Shown here piece by piece: positions 39,371 to 49,300 of a DNA stretch of 64,000 nt. Position numbers and translations under genes: made by a program. The first letter of the stretch is position 1; each line of letters starts with the position of its first letter. Where the stretch lies: assembly GCA_016906335.1 (NCBI GenBank), contig JADEYG010000009.1, positions 1,107,001 through 1,171,000 on the forward strand. Direction: 5' to 3'. Source of the stretch: Novakomyces olei (Eukaryota > Ascomycota > Novakomycetes > Novakomycetales > Novakomycetaceae). The notes below the pieces were generated by a model. The model ran no database searches, was not told the DNA's origin, and saw nothing but the letters and a program-made list of their open reading frames with translations.

Positions 39371-40228
39371 ATGCTTCACAACACCGGTATAGCGTCAGCA
39401 GTCTATATTGTCTTGTATTTTTTTGCTTGGGCATTCACATCATGGCTGCTAGTCACGCGCCGCGAGAAATGGCTTTCACGATTTCTGTATATTTGGATAC
39501 ACACATTTTTGCGTCTCGGAGCACAGGTTTGTGGTATTGGCACCGACCTGTCGCACTACGATCCAGGCTGGCTAATTGCGTACTATGTACTCCAGGCAGA
39601 GGGCTATCTGTCCCTTGTATTGTGCTGCCTTCGTTTCTTGGTGCATGTGCAAAACGAACTGAACGGTGATTCGTGGATCGAGCCTCGCAGGACTGATGGC
39701 GAATCAAGGAAATCTTATCTGAAGCGTGGGACGTTTACCCCAATGTTCTTTTTGCACTATGTCCTAATCGCCGCTAATGTCATTATCGTAATTGGAGCCG
39801 CTAACTCTGTCAATGAAACAGACCCAAGCGACATTCGCCGGGACACGAATCTGCGACTTGCAGGGAATTGTATTCTAATCGCCACTACACTTCTCGTCGG
39901 CCTGGCTTGTCTCCACACGTATTTTACTTCACCAATGTCTCGAAGCCATCAGCGGCTACATGTAAGTTTAGTTGCAGCTACTATTTCGCCGTTGCTTGTG
40001 CGAGGTGTGTATGGTGTGCTAGTGCTGGAAGCAAGTGGTTTTTCCCTTGTGAACCCCGATAACTACAATGACAATGGCTTGAAGACTGGGACAGTTGTCG
40101 CGGAGTACGTGATGGGCAATACCATGGAGTATCTTGCCTGCTGCATTCTACTGGCCTCGTGGTTTTTCCCAGTTTCTCACGGCACAAGCACGACAAATGT
40201 CGCTGTCAGTGTTGAAAAGATGGGGTGA
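39371..40228 (+). CDS. DUF7702-type seven-helix fungal membrane protein
   Basis: Intronless, 285 aa from ATG 39371. Seven hydrophobic segments are visible, starting VYIVLYFFAWAFTSWLLV, then RFLYIWIHTFLRLGAQVCGIG, GWLIAYYVLQAEGYLSLVLCCLRFL, FLHYVLIAANVIIVIGAAN, CILIATTLLVGLACLHTYF, VSLVAATISPLLVRGVYGVLVL and MEYLACCILLASWF. The SPLLVRGVYGVL...MEY end and the W...RLGAQ helix-2 pattern match a large ascomycete family of unknown function (DUF7702). Such genes are often multi-copy and variable between strains, and no activity is established. A DRAM/SFK1-type polytopic protein lies 2 kb downstream but is unrelated in sequence. It converges on DIM1, with about 180 bp between the 3' ends. Confidence 0.75.
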   Translation: MLHNTGIASAVYIVLYFFAWAFTSWLLVTRREKWLSRFLYIWIHTFLRLGAQVCGIGTDLSHYDPGWLIAYYVLQAEGYLSLVLCCLRFLVHVQNELNGDSWIEPRRTDGESRKSYLKRGTFTPMFFLHYVLIAANVIIVIGAANSVNETDPSDIRRDTNLRLAGNCILIATTLLVGLACLHTYFTSPMSRSHQRLHVSLVAATISPLLVRGVYGVLVLEASGFSLVNPDNYNDNGLKTGTVVAEYVMGNTMEYLACCILLASWFFPVSHGTSTTNVAVSVEKMG

Positions 40229-40411
40229 ATTGATGAGTTTTTACGCCAGCGTGATTGCTGTTTATACACGTTTATCCTATACATACAACGTTTTGATATG
40301 AATTAATTGAAATTTATTTGAACAAACATTTTTGTGGCAAAGATTCTATACCCAATCCGCCATCGCACCTTTTACCCAGACACCATATGTATATAGGAAA
40401 CGCAAACCCTT

Positions 40412-41365
40412 TCAAGCAAAATGAACTCCGACCTTGTTGAAAGCATACAAAAGACGCAAAAAGTCTGCCTCGGGCATCTTTTGCGCACGACTTTCTCCCA
40501 ATGCGTTTTCCTCAAGGACTTGAGATACGAGTTGCCGTATTCCCGCCTCATCGTAGTCGCACATTGTCTGATTCTGCGAACACCAAGTTTGATAATTAGC
40601 ATAAATCAGTCCAAGGACTGAAGACTGTTTGAAACAAGCATTCAGAGTTTTGTTCTTCCGTAGAAAGCATATACGTAATAAGCCGTCCCATTCGGCGGCG
40701 CTGATAGGCGGAGGCGGTGATTTAGGCTCAATCCGCACTACTGAAGATTCAACTTGCGGCGGCGGCCGAAAGTTGTTCCGTGAGACTTTCATTACATGCT
40801 TAATCTTTGCAAACATTTGTGCATTAACGCTTAAGCGGCAGTATAAGGCGTCGCCTGGCTGCGCTACGAGCCGCATTGCAAATTCACGCTGAAACATGAG
40901 AACACAGCACCGCGGAGCCGGTCGTTGAGCCAGCAGCTTGAAAACCAGTGGAGACGAAATTTGGTAGGGCGTATTCGATATGCATACGTCGAAAGGCGGT
41001 AGTTCTGTCTTTATTACATCGCCCACAATGACCTGCAATCGTTTTTGTTCTGGTTTTCCCTGCACACGTTTCGTGATTTCTGCAGCCATTCGTGGATCCG
41101 CTTCTACTGCAATAACTTGACGCGCTTTCTCCAAAATTCGAACTGTCAAGTTGCCGGTTCCCGGACCCACTTCGAGTACAGTCTCACTGCCTTTTACATC
41201 GGCCTTATCAACGATACCTTGAGCGACAAGAGGATTCTTCAAAATGTGCTGACCAAAATCTTTATTGAATTTGAAATTCAAAGTGCGACCCACTGCTTCT
41301 TCCGCCGCTGATCGCTCGCCTGTATGTCTGCCTTCTTTCCGCCGTTCCTTGACGAATTTGCCCAT
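40412..41365 (-). CDS. DIM1: 18S rRNA adenine dimethylase Dim1
   Basis: Intronless, 317 aa, the expected length. Dim1 dimethylates two adjacent adenines in the 3' loop of 18S rRNA and is needed for 40S maturation in the nucleolus. The start [13 protein letters not shown] is basic. The Rossmann fold follows with [21 protein letters not shown] (SAM motif I), [22 protein letters not shown] and the catalytic [15 protein letters not shown] (usually N-[IL]-PY), then [26 protein letters not shown] and [16 protein letters not shown]. The C-terminal domain begins at the [12 protein letters not shown] segment. Substitution of the usual Leu/Ile by Thr in NxPY is within known variation for this family as far as I can judge. 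It looks complete. Confidence 0.95.
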   Translation of the reverse strand: MGKFVKERRKEGRHTGERSAAEEAVGRTLNFKFNKDFGQHILKNPLVAQGIVDKADVKGSETVLEVGPGTGNLTVRILEKARQVIAVEADPRMAAEITKRVQGKPEQKRLQVIVGDVIKTELPPFDVCISNTPYQISSPLVFKLLAQRPAPRCCVLMFQREFAMRLVAQPGDALYCRLSVNAQMFAKIKHVMKVSRNNFRPPPQVESSVVRIEPKSPPPPISAAEWDGLLRICFLRKNKTLNACFKQSSVLGLIYANYQTWCSQNQTMCDYDEAGIRQLVSQVLEENALGESRAQKMPEADFLRLLYAFNKVGVHFA

Positions 41366-42103
41366 CTTGATCTCTGGATTATTATTAATTTTTTTTCCCC
41401 CTTTTTTCTGAATCTGTATCTACGTGATTTTTTCTTTACTTGGGCTCCATGCGAGATTGGCGACTTAAGTTCACTTTAACTGTGTTGTCCCCAGTGCAAA
41501 AATTGTATGTAAATTATATTTTTAGTGTTTATATCTCTTTGTACCAAACAATCCCATAATACGACCATTCTTATCTTATTTGATAAGATTACTAGGGTGT
41601 TATTTTAAGCAATTTAATGCTTTGTTGTTGTTGTTGGAAATAATCTAAATAATACTGAGGATTGATTGATCTACGTTTAGTGATTTAGATAGGACACCCA
41701 GATTCAGATTTAGGTGGCATTCAAGCTGACTTACTGAATAATAAAACTCAACCTTGCAACAGTTTTTAATCTATAGTTTGGGATTATGCTATTTGATCTG
41801 AATCATAAATTGCACATATTAAATTAGTCCAACAAACCTGTCTCCGACTCGAGTCAGAGCTGAGGATGGCGATATAGTTTTTGAATTAAAATAAAACATT
41901 TTTGGTGCGCAAACCCGTATCATGCTGCCATTCACAGCATGACAATTCAATGCAGTAGTAGCAAAAGAACAAAGGAAGGACACCAAATAATATTATTATT
42001 GTGAATATGTATAATGTGTATGAAACACAGACCTAGGTCTAATGCAAAATTAAAAACCAAAATAAAACAATCGGATAAAACCAAATAAATACACCCTAGC
42101 TGA
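41366..42103. other. intergenic spacer between two leftward genes
   Basis: Contains the DIM1 promoter and the SFK1-like 3' region. A TTG trinucleotide run lies at 41622-41635. No gene is supported. Confidence 0.4.
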
Positions 42104-42931
42104 TTATACAACGGCAGCACTTGCCGGAGGCTCGTCCGCTTCTACCTCACGTCGAAAACGTGCCTCAGAGGCAACACTACCATCGCGAACATACATCTTT
42201 TCGCCAGTGCCACTGTCGACTTCAACAAAGGCTTGAGTCTTTATACTCGGCCGTAGATCAAAAACTAGTGTCCATAGATAAAAGTCGAACAAGAAAGCAA
42301 TTATCCATTCAAAAACGGCTGCCACACTACCCCGATCGCGATTATAGAGCACGCCAAATACAATAGCCAGTGCAACCGCCAGCGATACAATGACAATTTT
42401 CACAATATACGAGTACCGTAAAAGGCGAGAAGCCGGATGGTTCTCCCGGAGCCAACCGAACTCTGCCGTTGTAAAAATAGCACTCAGCGCAATGCATACA
42501 ATAAATCCAATAGTAAACCGCCAATGTTGAGAAGAATGGTTAAAGGCATCGCGAACGGAGAGGCCGATAAGACTGGCACCGCCACCGGCTGCACAGAGAA
42601 TGGCCATAAAAGACATCCACCGTTCGCGTCGCCTCAAGTCCGGTCGCAAACGTGCCGTGTGTCGCAGATATCTCTCAGCTGTAAGCGCGGCCACAAAGAA
42701 AACCGCGGTTACTACAGAGCAGCCAACAAAAGCATGCTTATAATGAGCGCCAACGTCAGAGATGTACTGGATAGCCGGCGAAGAATCACTGTATCGCGGA
42801 GTGCCATCTCGGCCCCACATACCGAGCATGGCCAGGAGAATTGCCAGCCAAACACATGCGGATATAAGCGGCAACCAGCCATAAGCCAGAAAGCGATGCC
42901 GGTACGGAAGCTTCAGTATCTGGTTGCGCAT
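42104..42931 (-). CDS. Frag1/DRAM/Sfk1-family membrane protein
   Basis: Intronless, 275 aa from ATG 42931; an in-frame TTG 30 nt upstream is less likely as a start. The family (Sfk1 in yeast, DRAM/FRAG1 in animals) comprises six-helix proteins affecting plasma-membrane lipid asymmetry, PI4K signalling or autophagy. Signatures: WLPLISACVWLAILLAMLGMW, then AIQYISDVGAHYKHAFVGCSVVTAVFF (family P-x-ISDxGA pattern), RWMSFMAILCAAGGGASLIGL, FTIGFIVCIALSAIFTTAEF, SYIVKIVIVSLAVALAIVFGVL and the hallmark EWIIAFLFDFYLWTLVFDLRP. The cytosolic tail is charged. Orthology to yeast Sfk1 is plausible but not proven by eye. Confidence 0.85.
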   Translation of the reverse strand: MRNQILKLPYRHRFLAYGWLPLISACVWLAILLAMLGMWGRDGTPRYSDSSPAIQYISDVGAHYKHAFVGCSVVTAVFFVAALTAERYLRHTARLRPDLRRRERWMSFMAILCAAGGGASLIGLSVRDAFNHSSQHWRFTIGFIVCIALSAIFTTAEFGWLRENHPASRLLRYSYIVKIVIVSLAVALAIVFGVLYNRDRGSVAAVFEWIIAFLFDFYLWTLVFDLRPSIKTQAFVEVDSGTGEKMYVRDGSVASEARFRREVEADEPPASAAVV

Positions 42932-44699
42932 AACCGCTCGACAACGCTTTTGCCAAACCAAATAGTTTGAACAATACAGGAAATAAAGGCACAGGGACTA
43001 AACAATTTGTGCAAAGAATGAACGATTGGAGTCGCCCTTAAAAGTTCAATCCTCAAACTTGCACGTGCCAAAACCAGTGAGACGATGCTAAGAAACGAAA
43101 GAAGAAAGGCTTTGCTTCCAGTGCAGAGGGCAATTCCTCTACCTGTTCTCCCTTTAATTAGGCTTCGGCGTCTACGAAACTTTTTTATTTACTGCTTGAT
43201 CTGTTTTGATTATATTTCCGTTTAAGGCACACGCGAATGATGTCATGTCGGACGAAGCTTGGCGATAGATGTGTGGAAATCTAGTCTATCGTTGAGACAT
43301 GTAAACAGAGTCGGCAACGACGCCAAATAGTACTGTGCGGCAAAGCCATAGAGGTATGGTCTTATGCCTTATTGTCTATATCAAATTCCTCTGTGCTATG
43401 TAACGTTTCGGGCTTTAGTCGCCTCGGTCAGTTGATTGCTAATTGATGTATATCGCTCATACAACTCGGGTATGATTTGTCAGCCATATAGTACGCTTAT
43501 ATCCCACAGGTCGTACGAGTCGAATCAATGTAAACTAAATGTAAATTTGGGTGCTGCTAGTCCATAGAGACTAGCGCAACGAAGCAGGTTTCAGGGTGAA
43601 CCATGTAGGAGTCAGTGAGAAAAACGGCTAATTCTTCCTGCAGGGTTGGGCCTTGCTGTGGCGTTTCATGTAGACTATTTGCAAATATTACGGGAATTGT
43701 ATTTTTAGTATTTAATCTGGAGAACAATATGACAATCTGCCCTTGGATTAGAGTACGCAGGAGTCATGGTAGACGCAAGACTCCGTCGCTTAAACCATAT
43801 TATTATTGACCACTATACCCTCTCCGCATCCTCGAAAATGTACCTGATTGGCCGTTTGTAAGCCCGTTTACATTAACCCTGATTTGGGTTGAGGAAAATA
43901 ATCCCCTTTTGAATCATGCAAACACATTACAACTAGACTTACAAGAACCGTCAGACTGGCAATTCAAAAATGACACTGCTTACATTTGGGCCGGCGGGCT
44001 GGCTTGCCGGCTTGAACCTAGTCGCCGTCGCCTTTCCCCCAATCGCGAGACAGAAAAAGCTGGCTCAGTCAGTTTGCTGTTTATTTACTATAGCCACGGG
44101 GCCCGTGGCACAATATCTTGTCTTTGATAGCGAGTCAATATTACGTAACTATAAGAGATAAAATACAACGTGGTACACTCGTCACTAGACGTACGGAAAA
44201 TGAATTGCGTAAAAAGTATGATACAATAATCCGTAATAATCGAGCAGTGGAAAACGTATATAAATTATTTGGAGCTGGCTTGATTTGCGGTGTAGCAGTT
44301 GGGATGGCGGCTGTCCATTGTAGTTGGATATGATAAACTAGGGCGGATAATATCACACAGGCAGACGCTGTTTGACCAAGGCTCCGGAGGCTCTTTCCCA
44401 CGAGCAAAATTTTATTCAGGAGAAGTGTATGCCGTATCAGTTTCAACAGTTCCTATTTGCAGAATAGCACTCTCAACTTTGCAGCAGGTGGACAATCATA
44501 CCCTCGGGCTCGATAGACTCCTTTCGCACCATTACAAGAATTGGTTTGGCTCTTAGATTGTCTCTGGCACCAGAAAATTGCGAGAGTCACGGCTTTTGCC
44601 CTATTGCACCTTATCATCCGGCATTAAGCAAACAGCGCGCTAACTTGAGCAAAGCAAATCAAGAAACAATCGGGTCCGACAGCTGCAAACTCTCGCGGT
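42932..44699. promoter_or_regulatory. 1.8-kb sparse divergent region
   Basis: The region separates the SFK1-like gene (-) from the trehalose gene (+). The only candidate coding sequence is the short hydrophobic ORF around 43970. No clear RNA gene, array or transposon is seen. Confidence 0.4.
43970..44161 (+). CDS. possible 63-aa hydrophobic protein or exon
   Basis: An ATG-started frame of 63 codons (MTLLTFGPAGWLAGLNLVAVAFPP..., then VCCLFTIATGPVAQYLV) with two hydrophobic stretches separated by ARQKKLAQ. An overlapping second frame (from about 44118 to 44333) lacks an ATG and also ends in a hydrophobic helix (LFGAGLICGVAVGMAAV), so a short spliced membrane-protein gene is possible here, but I could not find a consistent donor/acceptor pair. 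No family recognised. Confidence 0.2.
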   Translation: MTLLTFGPAGWLAGLNLVAVAFPPIARQKKLAQSVCCLFTIATGPVAQYLVFDSESILRNYKR

Positions 44700-47600
44700 A
44701 TGGCAAACGCGGGGAGCAAAACTATCGTAGCCTCTCTTTTTCTTCCTTACACTGTCAGTTTCGATGTTGAGCCAACCGCAGAATCAGATTCTGGCGGATA
44801 CTTTTGCACAGTCCCGCGGGAGAACGTGGACGAATTGGACTACGAGTTTAATGACGAGGCTCTTATCCCTTCGAATGCTCCAACTCCGCCTGGAGGCACT
44901 GTTCATGTACCAACGCCTCCGCAAGATGAGCAGCATCGACCCAGTTTGTTCCGTAATAATTCGACAGTCCTTGAATCAGCAGCTCCGTCTGGGCTAGCCA
45001 CTCCGCAGTCCAGCGGCGCAAACGGCCTTAGCTCTGATGATTTAGTTAAAGGCTCTGCCGCTGCTAATGCCTACCACGATGATATCCGAAGGTCTCTTCA
45101 GTCGACTTTTGATCACCAGGCAGCAGCTTCTCAGGCAGAAGCGAAGCTTGGGCGGCCCTTGTTGCCAGGGCAACGAACACCGTCTGCCTCCCGCAGTCAG
45201 TGGCCATTTGCTACTCCAGGCAGTGGTATGACCGCCGCTAATGGTGAATCTTCAGGAGCTGCTACTGCATCTCTCCGAGGCTCTCGCACTGGGCTTTCAG
45301 ACTCGGGCATAATCACACCGTCCGTCACATCTAGTGGCGGAGTAGGATCAGGCCCAGCAGGATCGACGCCAAACACTAGACGGTCTTATCGTCAACCGCC
45401 CTCTCGAGTGGCCTCACCGCCTCCTGCACCAGTCGTGGATCCAAGAAAGAATAGTAAAATGATGGAAAGACCAATGCTTAGTTCTTTTAAGCCTCCTTCA
45501 ACACCCAAAGTACAGGGAATGTCGGGTCGGAGGTTGGCAGATGATTCCGAGCCTACCGGAAGGATGTTTGCCGGATCGAAAGGCAGTGGTACCTCTACAC
45601 GCTCATCAAGCGCATCTCGATCTGATAAAGTTGCGGAATCTGATAAAGCAGTTGAACACGACAAGGGATCTGATAACAACAACATATTAGAACATTCAAC
45701 AGATACAAATAAATCTTCATCAAACTCGGATTTGAGCCGTGCTGCGGAGACGGCCGAGTTCAAGAACGAGTCTAAACGTTCCCACAATCGTCAACAGCAG
45801 CTTAGGCAGCCTTCACTCTACGGCTCTGGGCATCTTACTTCCTCAACTGCCACTGCTCATATCAATAGTAGTAGCAACAGCGGTGGAGGCGATGGCCCTG
45901 CCGGGTCAGTCTTTGATTCTGCTCCATGGACAGTAGAGCAGTCACGCCTTGGCAATGGCGGGCTGAGAAACGCTGTTAATACACTGCCTCCAGACTCAAA
46001 AGAATTTGGCTCTGGCCGTCTGTGGCTCGGGACTCTGGGCATGCCTGGCGATCTACTGGCAACACAAACTCGGGATAAGATAGGCCGACGGTTGCGGGAC
46101 GATTATAACAGTGTAGTCGTTTGGCCTTCAGACGAAACCTTTGACGGAGCTTACAATCATTACTGCAAGCAGATCTTATGGCCAACACTGCACTACCAGA
46201 TACCAGACAATCCAAAGAGCAAAGCTTACGAGGACCATTCATGGGGTCAGTTTGTAGCCCTTAATCGAGCGTTTGCAGATGCAATTGTTCAGCATTATAA
46301 CAGAGGCGATATTGTATGGGTAAATGACTACCATCTCTTTCTCGTTCCCCAGATGGTACGGGAAGCAATACCTGCGGCCATTATCGGGTTCTTTCTCCAT
46401 GTTGCCTTCCCTTCTTCCGAAGTTTTCCGATGTATTGCTATGCGACACGAGCTGCTTGTCGGTGTACTGGGCAGTACAGTGGTGGGGTTCCAGACTGTCG
46501 AGTACCAGAGGCACTTTGCTCAAACGTGCTCAAGGATTCTGCTAGTGGAAGCAGAGCTGACCAAAGTAGAGATTGGTAATCGCACAGTGGCCACTGCTAC
46601 AATGCCCATCGGTATCGATCTCGAAGCGCTAGACCGCCGGCTGCATTCAAATGATGTTAAGCAATGGACTGAAGCACTGAGAGAGCGGTACCAGAATAAA
46701 AAGCTGCTGATTTCAAGGGACAAGCTTGATCCAATCAAGGGAGTAAGGCAAAAGCTGCTCGCCTACGAGCAATTTTTGTTCCGGTATCCAGAATTCCGGG
46801 GCCTTACAGTCCTTTTGCAGGTAGCATTGAGTACGACAGAGCAGCCTGAGCTTTTAGCACAAATCTCAGAGATTGTTACACGCATTAATTCGTACTTTGG
46901 CGACGTTGCCACACAGTACTCGCCTGTGGTTTTCTTGCGACAGGATATAACCTTTGCCCAGTACCTGGGCCTGCTGACAATTGCGGATCTGCTGATTGTA
47001 TCGAGTCTGCGTGAGGGTATGAACCTGACTTCGCACGAGTACATCTGCTGCCAGCGGGAAAAGAAATCGCCATTGATTCTCTCCGAGTTTGTGGGCTCGG
47101 CCAGTCTTTTTGGCAACAATGTCCTGCTCATCAATCCCTGGGCTTTCATCCAGACGGCCGACAGTATCTTTGAGGCATTGACAATGAGCGCAAGTGAGCG
47201 GGAGAGGCGCTACACGAATAATATGAAGAGCATTACACAGAACGATGCTCGGCACTGGATTGTCAGTTTTCTCCACAAAGTCAAGCACGAGTATATTGAA
47301 CAGCTGCGACGCAAGTCTTACAATGTACCACGCCTGCAGGTATCAGTCTACGCAGAAAGGTACGCTAGTGCAAAGAAAAGGCTCTTTTTTATAGACTACG
47401 AGGGCACACTAGTGCACTGGGGCCCTCTGGGCAATATCGTAGTGGGCACGGCTCAGAGGCCAGCGCATATACTATTCGATTTAACTTCGGATCCTCGAAA
47501 TTTAGTGTATGTAACGAGCTCACTAACAATGGACGAACTGGAACGTGTGTTCCGTCGAATTCCCGGCGTTGGTTTAATCGCAGAGAACGGATCGTTTGTT

Positions 47601-48290
47601 CGGCAGGCTTGTCCTGCGGATGCGCAGAGCTACAGGCAGAGTAGCAATCAGCCTACTCGTGCAAACAAGTGGATAAGGTTGCTGAGTGAGAAGGACTGCA
47701 GTTGGCTGGACTCTATTAAGGAATCAATGAGGTTCTATGCCGAACGGACGCCTGGAACGTACGTCGAACCGAAGCGGACACGGCTCGTTTGGCACTATGA
47801 AAATGCGGAAGATCCGTCTTATGCAAATTGGCAGGCGGCCGAGTTGCGTAATCACGTGAACGATTCCTTTTCCAAGATGAATTGCCACTGTGCTGCTATA
47901 AACAATGCAGTTGTTGCTGAGCCGTCGGACCACGACAAATCGTCGGCGGCAGAGTATGTCTGGTCATTGCACGACGCGTCATCAAATGCAACACAAAAGC
48001 CGTGTGCTGCCAACAGCAGCGAAGCTCTGTGTGATAAGCTGCCTCAAGTAAGACCGGATTTTGTAGTGGCAATTGGTGACGAAAGGGATGATGAATCGCT
48101 GTTCCGGTGGGTAAATGACTTGGGCGTTGCTAAAAAGTGCTCTGCTCTGACGGTTCACGTCGGCGCCAAAACCACCGACGCTAAATCCTACGTCAATGGC
48201 GTTGTTGGTGTCCTTTCGCTGTTGCAGACTTTTAGTGATTGGTCGGCCAAGTCTCTGACATCTCCAAGCAAACCAACGGAGCAGGAGTAA
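44700..48290 (+). CDS. trehalose synthase complex subunit, Tsl1/Tps3-like, altered active sites
   Basis: Intronless, 1196 aa. Tsl1/Tps3 are large regulatory subunits of the trehalose-6-phosphate synthase/phosphatase complex. The N-terminus has SKTIVASLFLPYTVSFD, then about 400 residues of Ser/Gly-rich disorder. The GT20 (TPS-like) domain runs about residues 440-890 and the HAD (TPP-like) domain about 895-1185. Active-site motifs depart from the catalytic enzymes. The HDYH motif reads NDYH (VWVNDYHLF, 46317 onwards). LRDGMNL is LREGMNL followed by TSHEY. The phosphatase nucleophile motif DxDGT is DYEGT (47394-47408), changing the general-acid Asp. GDERDDESLFRWV retains the third motif. So it is probably non-catalytic and regulatory, as in TSL1/TPS3. 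The stop codon TAA at 48288 begins two CCCTAA telomere-like units. Confidence 0.88.
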   Translation: MANAGSKTIVASLFLPYTVSFDVEPTAESDSGGYFCTVPRENVDELDYEFNDEALIPSNAPTPPGGTVHVPTPPQDEQHRPSLFRNNSTVLESAAPSGLATPQSSGANGLSSDDLVKGSAAANAYHDDIRRSLQSTFDHQAAASQAEAKLGRPLLPGQRTPSASRSQWPFATPGSGMTAANGESSGAATASLRGSRTGLSDSGIITPSVTSSGGVGSGPAGSTPNTRRSYRQPPSRVASPPPAPVVDPRKNSKMMERPMLSSFKPPSTPKVQGMSGRRLADDSEPTGRMFAGSKGSGTSTRSSSASRSDKVAESDKAVEHDKGSDNNNILEHSTDTNKSSSNSDLSRAAETAEFKNESKRSHNRQQQLRQPSLYGSGHLTSSTATAHINSSSNSGGGDGPAGSVFDSAPWTVEQSRLGNGGLRNAVNTLPPDSKEFGSGRLWLGTLGMPGDLLATQTRDKIGRRLRDDYNSVVVWPSDETFDGAYNHYCKQILWPTLHYQIPDNPKSKAYEDHSWGQFVALNRAFADAIVQHYNRGDIVWVNDYHLFLVPQMVREAIPAAIIGFFLHVAFPSSEVFRCIAMRHELLVGVLGSTVVGFQTVEYQRHFAQTCSRILLVEAELTKVEIGNRTVATATMPIGIDLEALDRRLHSNDVKQWTEALRERYQNKKLLISRDKLDPIKGVRQKLLAYEQFLFRYPEFRGLTVLLQVALSTTEQPELLAQISEIVTRINSYFGDVATQYSPVVFLRQDITFAQYLGLLTIADLLIVSSLREGMNLTSHEYICCQREKKSPLILSEFVGSASLFGNNVLLINPWAFIQTADSIFEALTMSASERERRYTNNMKSITQNDARHWIVSFLHKVKHEYIEQLRRKSYNVPRLQVSVYAERYASAKKRLFFIDYEGTLVHWGPLGNIVVGTAQRPAHILFDLTSDPRNLVYVTSSLTMDELERVFRRIPGVGLIAENGSFVRQACPADAQSYRQSSNQPTRANKWIRLLSEKDCSWLDSIKESMRFYAERTPGTYVEPKRTRLVWHYENAEDPSYANWQAAELRNHVNDSFSKMNCHCAAINNAVVAEPSDHDKSSAAEYVWSLHDASSNATQKPCAANSSEALCDKLPQVRPDFVVAIGDERDDESLFRWVNDLGVAKKCSALTVHVGAKTTDAKSYVNGVVGVLSLLQTFSDWSAKSLTSPSKPTEQE

Positions 48291-48300
48291 CCCTAACCCT
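48288..48300 (+). promoter_or_regulatory. telomere-like repeat overlapping the Tsl1-like stop codon
   Basis: TAACCCTAACCCT is seen directly; its first three bases are the stop codon. See also the boxes at 5859, 50872 and 60555. Confidence 0.5.
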
Positions 48301-49300
48301 ATTGTCCAGGACAATTTATTCCAGTATGTAGCTTTCGGCTAGATTAATTAATTTGTGGGCTCTTTTAGTTTGATTGCCATCTCCTTTTACGTACTATATC
48401 CAGTCTAATTCATCGCGTCTCGGTCGCGGGACTGGACGCTAAACTATACTAATCCAGGCATGCAACCTTTCTATTCTACGTAAAATGCATGGTTCACGTA
48501 CATTGTGAATGAGCCGTGGAGGCCACCGCGACTGGCGCTCTAGACGCGTAATAATGGCAAAGCATTTGTCCAGCCCGCGATAGCGTTTAGCGCGGAATAG
48601 CAATTAATTAGCAATTAATTAGCAATTAATTAGCAATTAATTAGCAATTAATTAGGAATTAATTAGTTTTACAACAAATGTTTGTCCACTATACATCTCT
48701 TCCATCATAATCAAGATGAAATTAATCTAGTGCCAAAGTAACGGGAAATATACCACCAAGTTTTACGCATACGATAAAAGTTGGGCTGTATAGGCGAATA
48801 ATTTACTCGTGTGAAGTAACTGCTACTGCCAGCGCCAGACGAACCATGTCATAGCCTTGACCATTGCCTTTGGTGCCGGACGGCAATATCTTGAACTATT
48901 TGGTGATTTGAGCTATCTCGTATTCTTCCAGCAGCATTGAAACACGGTTGCCCGTTGTATGTACTCGCGACCGTATCTTTCCGCTCTCCGCTGGCCGCGA
49001 CTGTTCTGTCTCGGGATCTAGTCCTAGAGATTTAAATTTTGTCCCACAACATCATCGGGGAAGGCAGCGTCTTGGGACGAGCAAGGTCAAGGCCTACTGG
49101 CGAAATCTGCTTTGCTCTATAAGGCTACCGCAACACACCTTGGCTTGATTTGGGCTTTTGTACGATTTAGTTGATTTGTTTTAGTTTTTATTATCAACGG
49201 CGACTTTACAAACGGAATCCGTCGGAGACAAACTGGTTGAGTATAATATTCGTGTCAAACTCAGCCGACACTCGGGCAGAGCCACAGTTCTATTACCGGA
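48291..49300. other. 1-kb intergenic region with tandem repeat
   Basis: Contains an 11-bp tandem repeat and otherwise unremarkable DNA upstream of the ArfGAP gene. The frame at 48948-49148 shows no family signature. Confidence 0.45.
48599..48666. repeat. 11-bp tandem repeat CAATTAATTAG
   Basis: Five exact and one variant copy of CAATTAATTAG lie head to tail in the spacer before the ArfGAP gene. The core AATTAATT is a palindrome. Confidence 0.9.

Noticed and set aside
48599-48666. CRISPR-like array
   Set aside because: The repeats are contiguous without spacers, and the genome is eukaryotic.
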